DNA of 64,000 nucleotides from Nostoc desertorum CM1-VF14. GTDB lineage: Bacteria > Cyanobacteriota > Cyanobacteriia > Cyanobacteriales > Nostocaceae. The notes under the pieces were generated by a model, which did no database searches, was not told the origin of the DNA, and saw nothing but the letters and a program-made list of their open reading frames with translations. The stretch's first letter is position 1; every line of letters begins with the position of its first letter. The DNA lies in the NCBI GenBank assembly GCA_019359245.1, contig JAHHHR010000011.1:62001-126000 (forward strand). The letters are read 5' to 3'. Position numbers and translations under genes: made by a program. Positions 53,697 to 61,833 of the stretch are shown here, in pieces.

Positions 53697-54770
53697 ATGG
53701 CTGTTGAGATTTTAAAAACAGACGACCAGTATGTACTAAACCACTGCACTAAATTTCTTGCTAGAGATAATAAAGATCCTCGTCATAACTTTGGGCAATT
53801 GACTGACAATGATCCACGCTCTCGCATTGCGGAACCTTGGCGATTTCCAATTATCGATAATTACAGCGATGGCAAGGATTTTGTCAAAAGTTATTCTTCC
53901 AATGTAGTAACTTTCGTATATCAGCAACAAGGAGAAACACCGCCAAAAAATGTTGCTGTAATCGGGACTTTCGCCAACCTTTATGAGCCAATTCCGCTCA
54001 AGCCTGTCAACTTTGTCGGGGAAGCCACAGGATATTATGCTTTATCGATTGTGGTACCAAAATCACAATTTCACACCTATAAATTTATCATCGATGGACA
54101 GGCAATTATAGACCCAATAAATCCCCAGCGGGCCCAGCTTGATAACGGGCAATTATGGTCAAGATTTTTTACCCAATTATGTACTGAGCCACTGAACTTT
54201 GAAGATTGGGAATTTGACATCGTAGCTCGATTAGTAGATCATATTTTGCCTTTCCGAACTGAGGAAGGGGAAAACTTTTTGAAACGTCATTACAATTTTT
54301 TGGGTAAACAAGATAAGCAAGTACAATACGCCTATGCTTATCGTCTAGATGAATCTGTCGGAGCCGCAAACTTTATTGACAACATTTTAGCTAGAGAAGA
54401 AAACCATCATTTAATTGATTACAAAATTTGTTTAGCTCAAATTAACCGGATATTGAGACAGCGTAATCCCTACGTTGAACCAAAAGATGTCTCTAAAGAG
54501 TTATACATTGACCTGTATAACGAAATGGCTACTAACCAAGTCAATGGTTGGAATTATCAACAATACCAAGAACCTCGTTTCTTCCTTCAATTACTGCGCC
54601 GTCACACATTTACAGGTGCTTTTTCTCATCCTAAATATGGTGGCAACGTAGGAGGAACAGGTTGGGCTTATCTATCAGAAAGATATAGAGATCAGAACGG
54701 CAAAACTCTATTTGATTGGCGCAAAGCTATAGAACCACCCCTTGGACTTAACAGCGATTATCGGGGCTAA
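53697..54770 (+). CDS. Gluconate 2-dehydrogenase subunit 3-like protein with glycogen-binding-like N-terminus
   Basis: 357 residues from the ATG at 53697, which has AGGAGAAA at ideal spacing; a start 11 codons upstream is less likely. Residues about 65-165 look like an AMPK-beta/CBM48-type domain (VVTFVYQQQGETPPKNVAVI, then GTFANLYEP and FHTYKFIIDGQAI). The C-terminal part matches gluconate dehydrogenase subunit 3: FLQLLRRHTFTGAFSHPKYG, GTGWAYLSERYRD and WRKAIEPPLG. Usual subunit-3 proteins are about 200 residues and carry a Tat signal; this one has neither. It precedes the GMC gene by 23 bases, as its partner. The fusion is unusual. Confidence 0.8.
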   Translation: MAVEILKTDDQYVLNHCTKFLARDNKDPRHNFGQLTDNDPRSRIAEPWRFPIIDNYSDGKDFVKSYSSNVVTFVYQQQGETPPKNVAVIGTFANLYEPIPLKPVNFVGEATGYYALSIVVPKSQFHTYKFIIDGQAIIDPINPQRAQLDNGQLWSRFFTQLCTEPLNFEDWEFDIVARLVDHILPFRTEEGENFLKRHYNFLGKQDKQVQYAYAYRLDESVGAANFIDNILAREENHHLIDYKICLAQINRILRQRNPYVEPKDVSKELYIDLYNEMATNQVNGWNYQQYQEPRFFLQLLRRHTFTGAFSHPKYGGNVGGTGWAYLSERYRDQNGKTLFDWRKAIEPPLGLNSDYRG

Positions 54771-54793
54771 TTGATATCCTCAGGAGAACATAT

Positions 54794-56635
54794 ATGCAAA
54801 CTGAATTTGATGTAGTGATCATTGGTAGTGGCGCTGGAGGTTCCCCTATTGCCTACACTTTAGCGAAGGCTGGGAAATCAGTGCTGATTCTGGAAAAAGG
54901 CCCACTATTTAGACCCCAGTATCAGAGTCCTCAGGGGTTAAGTGACTTTAAGCGTGACGAATTGTTTGCTGATGGACCAGAAAAGCGTATCCGCGTTCCT
55001 GGAGTTGCTAATCAGAACGAAGCCTTTTATTCTAGCCACGTTGAACCAGATATTAACGACGAGCCGCATATCTATCGCGATCCCAATGGACAAGATAGAG
55101 CCACAATTGAAGGCTATACAGCTCAAGTGGTAGGCGGCGGTACTCAACTTTATGGTGGTGTTTCGCTACGTTTTACGCCTACCGATTTACGTCTACAAAG
55201 CTTTAATGCCGGACGTAAAGACCTGAAGAATGACCCAAATAACGATGTGCAAAGGGAAGCGCGTGATTGGGCTGTCAGTTACGACGAGCTAGAACCGTAC
55301 TATGTTAAAGCTGAATACCTTGTAGGTCTTAACGGCACCGCCGAGAATCAGCTCAAGCCTTTTAGTAAAGATAGCTATCAACCGCCTTTAGAACCTAACC
55401 CAATTAGCAACTATGCGAAATTTGGTATGGATAAGCTAGGTGAACAACTGGGTAATGGTAAGCCAATTAAGCCATACCGCGCACCTCTAGCGGTGATTAC
55501 CCGCGATCATGAACCCAGTGGACGCAAAGTTCCCAAAGACCCTGAAACCCTCAAAACCAGTTATGTAAATCGCTTTGGCTGTCCTTTGGGTGTGAAATCG
55601 AATACTTGGGTATCTTTACTCAGCCCGATCGCTAATTTACCAAACTTTGAAATTCGCACAAACTGCGTAGTCACCCATCTAGAAAGTGAGGGGTCGAAAG
55701 TCAGCCGAGTAGCATACCGCGATCCGAGTGGTAAAACCCGGTTTGTTCAAGGAAAGTTGGTAATCGTAGCTTGTTCTGCCATTGAATCGATTCGATTACT
55801 GAAGCTGTCAGCACAGCTCAGTTCCGAATTTAACAAACGCATCAACCAAAATGATTTACTGGGTAAATACTTCCTTACCCACTGTTTTGGAGGTGCTAGC
55901 GCCCTCATGCCCACCCGTAGCGATAAGACCTTAGCTCTTGATGCTGATTGGGCAACCGATGCTTGCGCTACTGACGACTTTCTCAAGAGCAGAGGTCTTT
56001 GGGCCGGTGGAGCAATCTATAACAATACTTCCGATCAAGCCTTGCCTATCTCTTTGGGGCGTACCCACGGTAGTCGGGATTTAGACACTCTTTGGAAAGG
56101 CTTTATCGAGAACACCAGTTTAGCGGCTCAAGGGTTGACGGACTTTTTGGACAACAACATGGGTAGGGGTTTATCCGTCAGCTTTATGGCCAATCAAGTA
56201 CCCCTGAAGACCAATCGGATTGAACTCCATCCCACGATTCAAGATAAATGGGGTCGTCCTGTGGCTCACATCATTAAAGAATGGCACAGCCACGACAGAT
56301 ATCTCATGGATACCTTGGCTGAAATGTGTGGCCAGGTTTTGAAGCTGGGTGGTAATACAATTCCAGGCGAATTCAAATTTGAATTTCAAGGTCAGGGTGG
56401 CGTATACCTGGCAGAAAACGCCTTGGCACGGATTGCCAACCACATTCTTGGAGGAGCAAGGTTTGGTACTGACCGCAAAGACTCAGTGCTAGACCGCAAT
56501 TGCAAAGCTTGGGACTTTGATAACCTCTATGTCACCGATGGCTCATTTATGCCCACTTCGGGAGGCGCAAACCCAACCTTGACAATTCAGGCCAATTCTT
56601 TTCGGGTAGCTGACGAATTACTTAAGAGGCTTTAA
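54794..56635 (+). CDS. GMC-family FAD oxidoreductase
   Basis: 613 residues. N-terminal FAD motif FDVVIIGSGAGGSPIAYTLA, then VVGGGTQLYGGVSLRFTPTD. GMC signature-like segments and IVACSAIESIRLLKLSAQ follow; the C-terminal catalytic/closing region is NLYVTDGSFMPTSGGANPTL. It resembles gluconate or glucose dehydrogenase flavoprotein subunits, and the gene before it encodes the matching subunit-3 type protein. No signal peptide, so probably cytoplasmic. Substrate unknown; a sugar or sugar acid is likely. Ribosome site CAGGAGAA. Confidence 0.92.
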   Translation: MQTEFDVVIIGSGAGGSPIAYTLAKAGKSVLILEKGPLFRPQYQSPQGLSDFKRDELFADGPEKRIRVPGVANQNEAFYSSHVEPDINDEPHIYRDPNGQDRATIEGYTAQVVGGGTQLYGGVSLRFTPTDLRLQSFNAGRKDLKNDPNNDVQREARDWAVSYDELEPYYVKAEYLVGLNGTAENQLKPFSKDSYQPPLEPNPISNYAKFGMDKLGEQLGNGKPIKPYRAPLAVITRDHEPSGRKVPKDPETLKTSYVNRFGCPLGVKSNTWVSLLSPIANLPNFEIRTNCVVTHLESEGSKVSRVAYRDPSGKTRFVQGKLVIVACSAIESIRLLKLSAQLSSEFNKRINQNDLLGKYFLTHCFGGASALMPTRSDKTLALDADWATDACATDDFLKSRGLWAGGAIYNNTSDQALPISLGRTHGSRDLDTLWKGFIENTSLAAQGLTDFLDNNMGRGLSVSFMANQVPLKTNRIELHPTIQDKWGRPVAHIIKEWHSHDRYLMDTLAEMCGQVLKLGGNTIPGEFKFEFQGQGGVYLAENALARIANHILGGARFGTDRKDSVLDRNCKAWDFDNLYVTDGSFMPTSGGANPTLTIQANSFRVADELLKRL

Positions 56636-56639
56636 CTTT

Positions 56640-57782
56640 ATGGATCCAGCATTTAACGATATTCAAAGTAATCCCTGGAACGAGATTTTCAAAATCGTCT
56701 TCTTTCCCGATCGCATTTACCATGCTGAATACCTTAACGCTACCCGCAGCCCCCGCTACCGTTACAATGTGCGAGAGGTTCGCAGCTACCTGGGTATCAA
56801 TGCCCTGAAGGGAGAAGTATATCTCGATGGCAAGTTTATCAGTAATTTTCTGCGGCTGGAATACAGATCCGGTCGTTTAGTAGAGCAGGTACGCGAGAAA
56901 AAGCGGTTGCTCGGTAGTGATGTGATTGCCTGGGTGAGGCTGTCACCAGAAGATGAAAGCAAAAAAGCAGAGTCCAGGGTAAAGCTGCACTATTGCCCGT
57001 GGATTGATGCTTACGAGGTGGAGATTTGGGAAACCCTAGAAGCTCCCGCCACCAGCTACCACGATTTTCAGATTCTGGATCAAATGGGGCGCAATGGACC
57101 GATTACGCGAGTCAAGGCATTTAACCCAGCTTTGCAAAATATCAAAGCGCTGACGCAGATAGAATTGGCATTTCGTGAAAGCGATCGCAATTTCCCCACT
57201 GGCTACCAAATTAGTGATGCTGATGCATGTTGGGATAATGACTATTCGCGATCGCACCAAGAACCACGCACCCAAGAACCCAGTTCACAGCAAAATACCG
57301 TTGAGGATCTCAACTACCTAATCAACTTCCAGCGCGGTTGGTTTTTACAAGCACCGGACATTAAGCCTGTACGTTATCGGAATGCCATGATGGATGGCGA
57401 CAATCCAGATCGAGCAGACAACAACATTATTGATATGCGCTGGATTGTTCAACGAGAACTAGGCGGTTCCAACATTTTCTTCCATGAAGTAACAATTCCT
57501 CCCGGCACTGTGGAAGGCACTCACCAACATATTGGTACGGAAGAATTATATTACATCACCGAGGGAGAGGGCATCGCCTATATGCGTGCCGGCGACGATC
57601 CCGCAACAGACAAATACCCGACTGTAAAACGTCAAGTTATGGGACTGGGGAGCCGCGAATTTAAAGAACTCCCGGTGAAACCAGGTAGCGTTATTTTCAC
57701 CAAGAGCGGTGGGATGCATGGCATTCGTAACCCTGGTACAGAACCCTTAAAATTCGTTGCTTTCTTGTATCACACAATCTAA
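56640..57782 (+). CDS. Cupin-domain protein A
   Basis: 380 residues. The N-terminal part (1-190) is a beta-rich domain without a known name (YRYNVREVRSYLGINALKGE; KLHYCPWIDAYEVEIWE). The C-terminal cupin has metal-ligand motif HEVTIPPGTVEGTHQHIGTE (H-x-H...E) and the second motif KSGGMHGIRNPGTEP with the last His. It begins four bases after the GMC stop. Its N-terminal domain is related to that of the next gene, so the two arose by duplication. Possible roles are a sugar isomerase, epimerase or dioxygenase acting on the product of the GMC enzyme. Confidence 0.82.
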   Translation: MDPAFNDIQSNPWNEIFKIVFFPDRIYHAEYLNATRSPRYRYNVREVRSYLGINALKGEVYLDGKFISNFLRLEYRSGRLVEQVREKKRLLGSDVIAWVRLSPEDESKKAESRVKLHYCPWIDAYEVEIWETLEAPATSYHDFQILDQMGRNGPITRVKAFNPALQNIKALTQIELAFRESDRNFPTGYQISDADACWDNDYSRSHQEPRTQEPSSQQNTVEDLNYLINFQRGWFLQAPDIKPVRYRNAMMDGDNPDRADNNIIDMRWIVQRELGGSNIFFHEVTIPPGTVEGTHQHIGTEELYYITEGEGIAYMRAGDDPATDKYPTVKRQVMGLGSREFKELPVKPGSVIFTKSGGMHGIRNPGTEPLKFVAFLYHTI

Positions 57783-57796
57783 TCTTAACCTTTGCC

Positions 57797-59047
57797 ATGT
57801 TTATCCTTCATTCTGATAGTGTTTTTAAAGTTGATCCCAATACCCCGCCTGACTATAGTCGGGGTAATCCGCTGCTGAAGTTGCTGAACTTTCTCGAACG
57901 CGCCCAACTAGCGGCTGAACGTGAATTCTATTTAACTGGGGAGTTCCAGTATTTATTTCCCTATGAATCTCTGGTTTTATATGGGCCTCAAGGGAATGAT
58001 GCTAATATTCTCGATCCGACTCAGCAGGACAATAAAACAGATTTCCAAAAGCAAAATCTTAAGGATTTCGTTAGTACCGACACCTTTTTGACTCGAGGTT
58101 TGGTGACTGTGGGAGACTGGACAGGGCCGTTTTTGCGAGTTTCTTACCGTGGGGGCCCTGATAGTAAATTATCCGTTGCTGCCAACCATAAATTAGGAGA
58201 AAAAATTAAACTCTGGATTAAAGTGGCAGGTGTAGCAACTCCTACTTTGCTTTTGGTGCCGTATAATCCACTGAGCGATCGCTATGAAGTTGAATTTTGG
58301 GGTTATCCAGGCAATGATCTGCGAAGTCAGCTAGACGACAAGGGACGCAATGCCCTTGATCGCGGTGAACTTCAAGTACGTAATGACTTAGTACATGGCA
58401 GCATAGCAGACTTCAACCGAGAAGTATTAAGCGATCGCTATATACTGGACGTCGCCCCCACAAACACAATGCATCCTGTGTTACCCCTCCATGTGGAACT
58501 TGCTTGGGCAGATTTTAGCGAAAAAATTTGGGACTCCCAAAATGGGGCGAACTACCATTACGAATTCAACATGATCCTCCGGGGATGGGATCACTTTTTG
58601 GGAACAGGTATCAGTCCTAACCCTCACGGCGGTGTTGGCTTTTTGGAGTATCGCAATTTGATGTCTAATTATGGGAACTACTCCAGTAAACCTGAATTGG
58701 GCCGCCAATTAAACTCATGGAACTTCAACGCCTTTGGTAGTAAAAATCATGGCAACGGTTTTGAACGATTCTTTGCCGTAGATTACATGGATTTGCACGT
58801 CCTCAATCCTAGCTGTGGGATTGGTTTACATCGCCATCGTGATAATCAGGAAGTTTTTCTGATGATGGATGGTCAAGGCTTTATGGTAGTAGGTGATTGG
58901 TGCAAAATGCCAGAGCGAGAACGCTGCTTTGAAATCCGTACACTACAACCCGGACACTTTGCCATGCTAAAAGGTGGTAATCTCCACGCTTTAATGAATG
59001 CTACTGATGAACAAGTCTCTCTGTTTATGTTTGGGGGATATGATTAA
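57797..59047 (+). CDS. Cupin-domain protein B
   Basis: 416 residues, paralogous in layout to the preceding gene. The N-terminal beta domain has RGLVTVGDWTGPFLRVSYRG ... NPLSDRYEVEFWGYPG, parallel to CPWIDAYEVEIWETLE of cupin A. The C-terminal cupin has GIGLHRHRDNQEVFLMMDGQ (H-x-H...E) and MLKGGNLHALMNATDEQ. Both metal-ligand sets look complete, so a bound Fe, Mn, Zn or Ni is expected. It starts 14 bases after cupin A, in the same operon. A second pyruvate-free cupin in the cluster suggests a heteromeric enzyme or two consecutive steps. Confidence 0.82.
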   Translation: MFILHSDSVFKVDPNTPPDYSRGNPLLKLLNFLERAQLAAEREFYLTGEFQYLFPYESLVLYGPQGNDANILDPTQQDNKTDFQKQNLKDFVSTDTFLTRGLVTVGDWTGPFLRVSYRGGPDSKLSVAANHKLGEKIKLWIKVAGVATPTLLLVPYNPLSDRYEVEFWGYPGNDLRSQLDDKGRNALDRGELQVRNDLVHGSIADFNREVLSDRYILDVAPTNTMHPVLPLHVELAWADFSEKIWDSQNGANYHYEFNMILRGWDHFLGTGISPNPHGGVGFLEYRNLMSNYGNYSSKPELGRQLNSWNFNAFGSKNHGNGFERFFAVDYMDLHVLNPSCGIGLHRHRDNQEVFLMMDGQGFMVVGDWCKMPERERCFEIRTLQPGHFAMLKGGNLHALMNATDEQVSLFMFGGYD

Positions 59048-59474
59048 TGCAAGTTTGATAGCAATGCTAGAACGCAAATAGGTCATTTGCTTGGTGTTCT
59101 TAGTTATTCCGAATGCCTTTCTTGATAACCGATACCTAGTAGATTTTGGATTTCATCTGGCTGGGATTAAACGCCACACCCAATGTGGAGATTTTCGCAC
59201 AGTAGCGCAGAGAATTAATGATTACTCTGCGCTATTTGACGTTAACAAACAGTACAAACCCTGTACGCTGGAAATTTTACCCTATCTAGTGCCAGAGTTA
59301 AGCTAGTACGCATCTAAGCTGCATATTTTTTCGTTAAAGCTGTCATTTGTTATTGATTATTTACAAAGGGCAACAGATAAATGACTAATGACAAAGGACG
59401 AATTTCACGGATAAATAAGCAATTAAAGTGCGTAACAGCCTAGCAATAATTGCAGTTTGCTCCAGAAGCTTAGT
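59048..59474. other. Gap with a possible gene remnant
   Basis: A TTG-started frame at 59091-59306 encodes FHLAGIKRHTQCGDFRTVAQ and RINDYSALFDVNKQYKPCTL. It looks protein-like but short, with no ribosome site, and could be the end of a lost gene. The rest (59307-59474) is AT-rich with GGGCAACAGATAAATGACTA-type low-complexity DNA, and must hold the promoter of the S51 gene if it has its own. Confidence 0.35.
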
Positions 59475-60539
59475 ATGACAAAGGCATTCCCAAGCATAGC
59501 AAGGCGCTTGAAAAGTACAGGAATCAAGTTGTTGAAGATGGGAACCTTCCTAATAACCCGTTTTATTGCAAGCTGGAAACGCTACTTCCTGGGTGACACT
59601 GGTAATGTCCGCCCCTCTCCCTCCCCCTCTAGTCCTCCCTCTTTCGACCATGCTAGACCTTCCTTAGCAGGCCCAGTCCTTACCTTGGGTGGGGGTGGTC
59701 CCGATGTCGATGATGCAATCCAGTGGATGATCAACCAAGTTCGGGGAGGTAGTAACTCCGGCACTAGAGTTAATGTTGTAGTTCTCCGCACCAATGGTAA
59801 TCACGATTACAATCGGCTAATTTATGCCATGAAAGGCGTAAACTTTGTGGAAACTCTTCTGATTCGCAATAGAGAAGAAGCAAACAAAGCTGAGATTTAT
59901 GAAAAAGTTAGAAATGCTGATGTAATTTTCTTTGCTGGCGGCGACCAATGTCAGTACATCCGCAACTGGAAAGATACCAAGCTTGAGGCTGCCGTTAAGT
60001 CAGTTTACCTTAAAGGAGGTGGTATTGGTGGTACTAGTGCGGGTGCGATGATCCAAAGTGATTGTGTCTATGATGCTTGTGCTTCTTCTGAAAAAGGCAT
60101 TGAAACAAGAGATGCACTCGATGATCCCTACCGAGACATTACTTTTACTTACAACTTTTTCAATTGGAGTAATTTGAAGGGAACCATCGTAGATACGCAC
60201 TTCGACAGGCGGCAAAGAATGGGTCGAATTATGGCTTTCATTGCTCGTCAAATTAAGGACGGTGTATCTAACAGTGTTTTAGGTATAGCGGTTAGTGAAA
60301 GTACATCGGTTCTTGTGGATAAAAACGGTTTGGTGAAAGTTATGGGTAGGGGTGACGCGTACTTTGTACTTGGCAATCATCTACCGGAAGTATGCGAACC
60401 CCGAACGCCTTTGACCTTTTCCAATTACAAAATTTGGAAAGTTCGCAGTGGCGATACCTTTAACTTGAGAAACAGACCAACCTCTGGGTACTATCTCAGG
60501 AGTGTTAAAAGGGGACGGATTGATTCAAATCCATATTAA
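59475..60539 (+). CDS. Cyanophycinase-like S51 family peptidase
   Basis: 354 residues from the ATG at 59475; a TTG at 59457 is also open. The catalytic core has GPVLTLGGGGPDVDDAIQWM, FFAGGDQCQYIRNWKDT, nucleophile elbow GGIGGTSAGAMI (Ser) and GTIVDTHFDRRQRMGRIMAF (Asp/His). Cyanophycinases hydrolyse the Asp-Arg polymer. Against the usual GGGEDK and DQHF-type motifs this protein is divergent, so the substrate may be different. About 75 extra N-terminal residues are basic and partly hydrophobic (KLLKMGTFLITRFIASWKRY), followed by a Pro/Ser linker, possibly a membrane anchor. Confidence 0.85.
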   Translation: MTKAFPSIARRLKSTGIKLLKMGTFLITRFIASWKRYFLGDTGNVRPSPSPSSPPSFDHARPSLAGPVLTLGGGGPDVDDAIQWMINQVRGGSNSGTRVNVVVLRTNGNHDYNRLIYAMKGVNFVETLLIRNREEANKAEIYEKVRNADVIFFAGGDQCQYIRNWKDTKLEAAVKSVYLKGGGIGGTSAGAMIQSDCVYDACASSEKGIETRDALDDPYRDITFTYNFFNWSNLKGTIVDTHFDRRQRMGRIMAFIARQIKDGVSNSVLGIAVSESTSVLVDKNGLVKVMGRGDAYFVLGNHLPEVCEPRTPLTFSNYKIWKVRSGDTFNLRNRPTSGYYLRSVKRGRIDSNPY

Positions 60540-60540
60540 A

Positions 60541-60640
60541 TGGGGAGTGGGGAGTGGGGAGTGGAGACAAGGGGACAAGGAGACAAGGTGGATGAACGGA
60601 GATAAAAGGTGGATAAACCCAGTTACCTAACTGGTGCTCA
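60541..60640. repeat. STRR heptamers and a single copy of the 42-bp-type repeat motif
   Basis: GGGGAGTGGGGAGTGGGGAG (heptamer TGGGGAG) followed by AACGGAGATAAAAGGTGGAT at 60595-60614, which is the left part of the tandem unit found four times at 6762-6929 between nrtC and nrtD. It continues AAACCCAGTT versus TCATCCAGTT there. Confidence 0.85.
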
Positions 60641-60823
60641 ATGCCCCATGCTCCCTTAGGGAAATCCAAAAAATAAATTATCTTAATTTCTGGACTCAAC
60701 ACTACTGTTTTTCCCCCTGCTCCCTGCTCCCTGCCCCCTACTTCCTACCACGGAACCACGCCATCCTCATCAAAAAAGCCTCCGCTAGAACCATCATCAG
60801 GTAGAGTGGCAAGTCTCACTGCT

Positions 60824-60852
60824 GCGTAGGCGTAGCCCCCCGTAGGGATCGC
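60824..60852 (-). repeat. Interspersed repeat inside the SDR gene, C-terminal copy
   Basis: Minus strand GCGATCCCTACGGGGGGCTA then CGCCTACGC, encoding IPTGGYAYA between EQGA and VRLATLPDDG. Confidence 0.8.
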
Positions 60853-61206
60853 TCCCTGCTCAACTGTGCGGTATCCTTGGTTTTGATTAATGTCAGTTGC
60901 TGTGAAACCAGGGTCAGCAGCATTGATTTTAATTGGGGTATCTTTAAGTTCAGCAGCAAACAGAACTGTGAGCGCATTCAGTGCTGTTTTTGATGAGTTA
61001 TAGGCAAGAAACTTAGAATTAGCGAACTCATAATTTGGGTCAGAGTTCTGAGTCAGAGAAGCTAAACCACTTGATATATTAACTATTCGCCCTGCTGTTG
61101 ACTTCTTTAAGAGTGGCAACAGCGTTTTTGTAACTGCAAACACTCCAAATACATTCGTCTCTTAAGTGTGCCGCAGTGTTTCAATATCAACTTGACTGGG
61201 TGGAAA

Positions 61207-61232
61207 GCGTAGTTTACCGCCGTAGGCATCGC
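61207..61232 (-). repeat. Interspersed repeat inside the SDR gene, N-terminal copy
   Basis: Minus strand GCGATGCCTACGGCGGTAAA then CTACGC, encoding DAYGGKLR. 25 bases are identical to the intergenic copy at 21725-21750. Confidence 0.85.
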
Positions 61233-61524
61233 CATCACTTATCATGCCAGCATTGTTCACAAGGATGTCAAGTTTTCCGAATTCGCTCTCGATTTGTTTA
61301 GCCGCAGAATCGATTGTTTTTTGGTCGGTGACATCAAGTTGAACTGATCGAGCATCGATCTCATTTAAACGAAGTTTATTCGCCGCTTCTTCACCACGTT
61401 TTATATCTCTTGCAGCAACAAGAATAGTAGCGCCTCTAGAACCTAGTTGGCGTGCAATCTCATACCCGATACCTTTGTTTGCACCAGTGATTAGCGCAAC
61501 TTTGCCTTTTAAATCTTCTGACAT

Positions 61525-61833
61525 ATTATTTCTCTATACTGATAAACGCTGACATACTATCTTTGAGCAAGTTTAGTACACTCTGTCAGAAGACAAGGAA
61601 TTTGAGCCACTTGTCTTGTTAATTGAGATAGTAGCTGGATTTACGCTGTGCTGTACTAAGTATACAAGTAGCATGTATCAACACAACCTTCAGGATTTAG
61701 TAATCCTACATAAGTAGTGAGTGATTCGCTGTTGTGTTTTTTCCAGTAGTCATTCACACCTCAGATAGCGGTTGAGAAAATATTTGCAACCTAAACTAGC
61801 AATTGACTCAAAAATCCTTGGAGATATATAGAT
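61525..61833. other. Divergent promoter region, SDR and aldo/keto reductase
   Basis: 309 bases with no gene. Contains CTAAGTATACAAGTAGCATG (from about 61656), a stretch with loose dyad symmetry that could bind a regulator shared by both genes; no known operator matched. Confidence 0.35.

Larger units (their letters stand above)
60745..61524 (-). pseudogene. Short-chain dehydrogenase/reductase with in-frame stop and two repeat insertions
   Basis: An SDR of the carbonyl-reductase-like group. It has GKVALITGANKGIGYEIARQ (cofactor motif), LDILVNNAGMISDGD, VNISSGLASL and the active-site YNSSKTALNALT (Y-x-x-x-K). A TAA codon at 61162-61164 interrupts ETLRHT-stop-ETNVFGVFAVTKTL, in the same frame on both sides, where the family has Phe. 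Two interspersed-repeat copies add about seven residues each (AYGGKLRF and IPTGGYAYAA). Without them the length would be about 245, the normal size. All catalytic residues survive, so the break is recent or is a base error. Confidence 0.85.

Noticed and set aside
59091..59306. 71-codon frame as a real gene
   Set aside because: TTG start, no ribosome site and no recognised family; mentioned only as a possible remnant.
60745..61524. Two separate SDR genes
   Set aside because: Both parts are in the same frame and together make one SDR; a single TAA separates them.
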